In this document: positions 60,723 through 64,000 of the stretch, one piece after another | Layout of the letters: the number at the start of each line of letters is the position of its first letter | Numbering within the stretch: position 1 is the first letter of the stretch | DNA from: Sandaracinus amylolyticus | GTDB lineage: Bacteria; Myxococcota_A; Polyangia; Polyangiales; Sandaracinaceae | Direction of reading: 5' to 3' | Length of the DNA: 64,000 nt | Assembly (NCBI RefSeq): GCF_021631985.1 | Contig: NZ_CP070225.1 | Location: forward strand, 7,440,001-7,504,000 | Program-made: the position numbers and the translations under genes | The notes under the pieces: generated by a model | Told to the model about the DNA's origin: nothing | What the model saw: only the letters and a program-made list of their open reading frames with translations | Database searches by the model: none

Positions 60723-63073
60723 GGGCTCTGTCTACCTCCGGGCGCGACGTCGCGTTCCCTCCGAGCGCGCGCGGCTCCGTCGCGATCACGATCGAGCGTC
60801 TCGCGTACGGTGCGCAAGAGCCCATCGGGCCCGTACGGCTTCGCGAGCATCGGAGGGGTCCGCGTCCGGACCGCGGAGGTGCGCTCGTCGCGCTCCTCGA
60901 GCGCGTGCTCGGGGATCGCCGACGCCGAGTACCCGCTGGTCAGGATCACCCTCACGTCGGGCGCGATCGCGCGGATCTGCTGGTGCGCGCGCCACCCGTC
61001 GAGCCGCGGCATGATCACGTCGAGCATCACGAGATCGATCTCGTGCCCGCGCGCCCGGAAGACCTCGACCGCTTCCGCGCCGTCGGTCGCCTCGACGACG
61101 CGATAGCCCGCGGCCTCCAGCGTGCGCTTCGCCATCCGCAGCACGAGCGGCTCGTCGTCGGCGACCAGGATCGTCTCGTGCCCACCGCGCGGCGCGGGCT
61201 GCGCCGCGGGCACCATCGCGCGCGCTCCCTGCTGGCGCGGCAGCCGCACGATCATGCGCGTGCCGAGGCCCGGCGCGCTCACCACGTCGATCGCCCCGCC
61301 GTGCTGTCGCACGATGCCGTGCGCGACCGCGAGCCCGAGCCCGGTCGCCGTGCCCACCGGCTTCGTCGTGTAGAAGGGCTCGAAGATGCGCAGTCGCTCG
61401 CTCTCCGGGATGCCGACGCCGGTGTCGGTGACCTCGATCAGCACGTCGTGATCGACCACGTTCGTCGAGAGCGTCAGGCGCCCTCCCGACGCCATCGCGT
61501 CGCGCGCGTTCACGCAGAGGTTGAGCAGCACCTGCTCGAGCCGGTGCAGATCGCCGCGCACCACCGCGTCGCCCTCGACGCGCCCGAGCACCACCTCGAT
61601 CGAGCGCGGCAGCACGCGCTGCATCATCGACGCGATCGCGCTCACCAGCGCCGGCACGTCGACGTCCTCGAGCTGCAGCGCGCTCCGCCGCCCGAACGCG
61701 AGCAGCTGCTGGGTCAGCGAGGCCGCGCGCTGCGACGCCTCCACGATCTCCTGCAGCTCGTCGTCCGGCGACTGGCCGTTCGCGGCGCGTCGTCGCGCGC
61801 ACTCCGCGCCCGCCGAGATCACGGTGAGCAGGTTGTTGAAGTCGTGCGCGATGCCGCCCGCGAGCAGCCCGATGCTCTCGAGCCGCTGCACCTGCTCGAG
61901 CTTGCGCTCGAGCTCGCGCCGCTCGAGCTCCGCGAGACGGATCGCGGTCACGTCGATGATCGTGCCCACCACGGTCGCGCCGGTGGCGCGCTCCTCGAGC
62001 CGCGCGCAGCTGAGCACGTGCAGCCACGCGCCGCTGCGCGTGTCCTGCACGCGGTACTCGTGCTCGTAGCTGTCGGAGCGCCCGGCGATCAGCGCGTCCA
62101 TCGCGGTCCGCATGCGCTCGACGTCGTCGGGATGCACCAGCCCGAGCCAGCGTGCGCGCGTGAGCCGTTCGTTCTGATCGCCGAGCACGCGCCCGACCCA
62201 CCCGACGTGCTGCACCTCGCCGCTCGCGACGTCGAGCTCCCACAGCGCGACGTTGCCCGCGCGCAGCGCGCGCTCGAGGCGCGACTCGCTGTCGTGCAGC
62301 GCCGAGAGCGCCTGCTGCTCGCGCGAGACGTCCTTCGCGACGAGGAGCGCGCGCGCGATCTCGCCCGGCATGCGGATCGCGTGCACGACGTACGCGCCAC
62401 CATCGACCGTGCTCTGCGCGGTCCAGCGCACGTCCTGTCCGGTCGCGAAGAGACGCTCGAGCTTCTGCGAGACCTCTTCGCGCATGTCGGGCTGCGCGAG
62501 ATCGTCGATGCGCTTGCCGATCACCGCGTCCTCGGTGGTGTCGTGCCGGGTGCGGTTCACGAAGCGGATGCGGTGGTCGCGATCGAGCTCGAGCACGTAG
62601 TCCGGCAGTCGCTCCAGGATCTCGTGCACGCGCCGCTCGCTCGCGCGCAGCTCGAGCTCGGCGCGCTTCTGCGCGGTCACGTCGGTGGTGAGCAACATGA
62701 CGCGCGGCTCGCCGTTCTCGGGCGGCGCGATCACCACGCGCACGCGATGCCAGCGCGGCTCCACGCCGTCGCCGCTCGCGAGGAGCTCGAGCTCGTCGGG
62801 CGCGCCCGTCTCGAGCACGCGCTCGATCGCCTCGATGGTGCGCGCGCGCGCCGAGGGCTCGACGTAGTCCTCGACCCGCGCGCCTCCGATCATCGCGTCG
62901 CGCGGGACGCCGGGCGGTGTGCGGTTCACCCAGCGGAAGCGGCGCTCGCGATCGACGATGCAGACGTAGTCCGGCAGGTACGACGCGAGCTCGCGATAGC
63001 GCTGCTCGGCGCGCGCATCGATGTCGGTCGCGGCGCCGGCGCCGTCGTCCTCGCCTTCGCGAACGCGCTGCAT
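60719..63073 (-). CDS. Hybrid PAS-histidine kinase with C-terminal receiver
   Basis: 784 residues, cytosolic. Three PAS domains (about 25-135, 145-250, 262-378) precede a dimerisation domain with His410 in AHDFNNLL. A complete HATPase follows (NLCVNARDAM, DTGVGIPE, GLGLAVAHG), and then a receiver with VADDEP and MLDVIMPRLDG (about 655-780). AHDFNNLL-type kinases pass the phosphate to the attached or separate receivers. PAS domains suggest a redox, light or small-ligand signal. ATG 63073. The stop overlaps the next gene, with which it forms an operon. Confidence 0.9.
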   Translation of the reverse strand: MQRVREGEDDGAGAATDIDARAEQRYRELASYLPDYVCIVDRERRFRWVNRTPPGVPRDAMIGGARVEDYVEPSARARTIEAIERVLETGAPDELELLASGDGVEPRWHRVRVVIAPPENGEPRVMLLTTDVTAQKRAELELRASERRVHEILERLPDYVLELDRDHRIRFVNRTRHDTTEDAVIGKRIDDLAQPDMREEVSQKLERLFATGQDVRWTAQSTVDGGAYVVHAIRMPGEIARALLVAKDVSREQQALSALHDSESRLERALRAGNVALWELDVASGEVQHVGWVGRVLGDQNERLTRARWLGLVHPDDVERMRTAMDALIAGRSDSYEHEYRVQDTRSGAWLHVLSCARLEERATGATVVGTIIDVTAIRLAELERRELERKLEQVQRLESIGLLAGGIAHDFNNLLTVISAGAECARRRAANGQSPDDELQEIVEASQRAASLTQQLLAFGRRSALQLEDVDVPALVSAIASMMQRVLPRSIEVVLGRVEGDAVVRGDLHRLEQVLLNLCVNARDAMASGGRLTLSTNVVDHDVLIEVTDTGVGIPESERLRIFEPFYTTKPVGTATGLGLAVAHGIVRQHGGAIDVVSAPGLGTRMIVRLPRQQGARAMVPAAQPAPRGGHETILVADDEPLVLRMAKRTLEAAGYRVVEATDGAEAVEVFRARGHEIDLVMLDVIMPRLDGWRAHQQIRAIAPDVRVILTSGYSASAIPEHALEERDERTSAVRTRTPPMLAKPYGPDGLLRTVRETLDRDRDGAARARRERDVAPGGRQSP

Positions 63074-63158
63074 GGACCGGCGAGCCTATCAGCGCGATGT
63101 GCGCGTGGCATCGCTCCGACGGGTGACGCTCCGCGCGCGGGGACACCGATTCGCAGGC

Positions 63159-63986
63159 TCACGGAGCGGGTCGCGACCCGCGCTCGAGCGCGCGTGTCGT
63201 GGTCTCGCGGACCGACGCGCGGAGGGCCTCGTCGTCGCACAGCGCGGGCCACGGCGTGGGCTCCTCGAGCACCCACCACGACGCCTCACCGGCGCGCGAC
63301 CAGCCCTCGCGCGCGACGATGCGCGCGAGCCGCGCGGCGCAGGTCTCGGGCCGCTCCCAGGTGCGCTTCACCATCGAGAGCAACGCGCCGACGAGCCCGC
63401 TCCGCGCGCCGAGATCGGTGCGCACCACGCCGGGGTGGAGCACGAGGAAGTCGACGCTCGGATGCGCGGCCGCGTCGTCGCGCGTCGCGAGCGCGAAGCA
63501 GAGCTTGGTGGTCGCGTAGGTCGTGATCGCAGAGAAGTCGTCGCCGCTCGGGGTGCGCGCCGCATCGAAGCGTCCCTTGATCAGCAGGCCCGCGCTCACC
63601 ACGAGCACGCGCGCGAGCAGCGCACGCTCGAGCAAGGCGCGCTGCACCACCAGCGGCCCGAGGTGGTTCGTGACGAACGCCTGCTCGAGCCCGTCGGGGC
63701 CGAGCGCGCGCGATGCCGGCCAGATGCCCGCGTTCTGCACCAGCGTCGCGCCGGGCGAGAGGCGCTCGCCGAGCGCCGCCACGAGACGTCGCGCGCCCTC
63801 GAGCGAGCCCACGTCGCCGGGAACGATCTCGGCGCGCCCTCCCCGCGCGATCACGTCGTCGCGGGTCGTCGCGAGCGCGCGCTCGTCGCGCGCGACGAGC
63901 ACCAGCGTGCATCCGGTGGGCGCGAGGGCACGGGCGAGCGCGGCGCCGATGCCGCGCGACGCGCCGGTGATCACGAGCTGCTTCAT
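63159..63986 (-). CDS. Short-chain dehydrogenase/reductase
   Basis: 275 residues. Rossmann start VITGASRGIGAALA, then NAGIWP, a catalytic Ser region (VLVVSAG) and YATTKLCFA, matching the YxxxK pair. HPGVVRTDLG is typical of the group. It should be NAD(P)-dependent; the substrate is unknown. Unlike the other SDR in this window, the catalytic Tyr is present. ATG 63986. It reaches within 15 nt of the right end of the window, so its upstream partners are unknown. Confidence 0.85.
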   Translation of the reverse strand: MKQLVITGASRGIGAALARALAPTGCTLVLVARDERALATTRDDVIARGGRAEIVPGDVGSLEGARRLVAALGERLSPGATLVQNAGIWPASRALGPDGLEQAFVTNHLGPLVVQRALLERALLARVLVVSAGLLIKGRFDAARTPSGDDFSAITTYATTKLCFALATRDDAAAHPSVDFLVLHPGVVRTDLGARSGLVGALLSMVKRTWERPETCAARLARIVAREGWSRAGEASWWVLEEPTPWPALCDDEALRASVRETTTRALERGSRPAP

Positions 63987-64000
63987 CTCGGCGAGCCTGC

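Overview
The window is very GC-rich, with codons ending almost always in G or C. It carries many Asp/Gly/Ser-linker lipoproteins, MopE-like Cys-rich proteins, hybrid sensor kinases, sigma-54 activators and a Ser/Thr kinase fused to an ATPase. Together these suggest a myxobacterium (Myxococcota), most like a Sandaracinus-type Polyangiales; the taxon is inferred, since no rRNA or marker gene is present. No tRNA, rRNA, CRISPR array or insertion sequence was seen.

Bases 1-16.7 kb form an island rich in radical SAM (rSAM) enzymes: seven, counting a fragment at the left edge. It begins with a tightly coupled run of an rSAM C-terminus, an HEXXH-motif peptide-modification protein and an rSAM enzyme fused to a methyltransferase (1-3095). 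After a bestrophin-like channel and a secreted esterase comes a divergent pair: a Cys-motif DUF483-like protein and a spore-photoproduct-lyase-like rSAM protein. The centrepiece is a compact operon at 7649-11368. It encodes an HxsD-like protein, a second short HxsD-like protein, an HxsB-type rSAM maturase, a 92-residue precursor ending in one His-Cys-Ser and thirteen His-Gly-Ser triplets plus Trp, and a further rSAM enzyme of a different type. This looks like a variant His-Xaa-Ser peptide modification system. Beyond a GH43 lipoprotein and two small genes, a minus-strand operon (16646-14081) pairs a twin-arginine-signal protein with two more rSAM enzymes.

From 16.8 to 26 kb are a MopE-like lipoprotein, an AlkB-like dioxygenase, a glycoside-hydrolase-like lipoprotein, a small conserved protein, a short-chain dehydrogenase, a carbamoyltransferase and a stress-type glycine-rich protein. 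The 26-34.8 kb stretch is largely regulatory: a GAF histidine kinase, an ArsR/SRPBCC/glyoxalase operon, a sigma-54 activator with receiver domains at both ends, a diacylglycerol kinase and a degenerate histidine kinase. An alpha/beta hydrolase and a phospholipase D-like protein follow.

The 37-47.6 kb part carries metabolic genes (TrpB2, MetK), a Gly-rich lipoprotein, a kelch-like lipoprotein, a TPR protein and a patatin. A five-gene minus-strand operon (55.2-47.6 kb) encodes the DUF58/transglutaminase/MoxR module with a secreted protein and a TPR protein. The right end holds the large Ser/Thr kinase-ATPase, an ExbD-like protein, an unknown protein coupled to a hybrid PAS histidine kinase, and a short-chain dehydrogenase.
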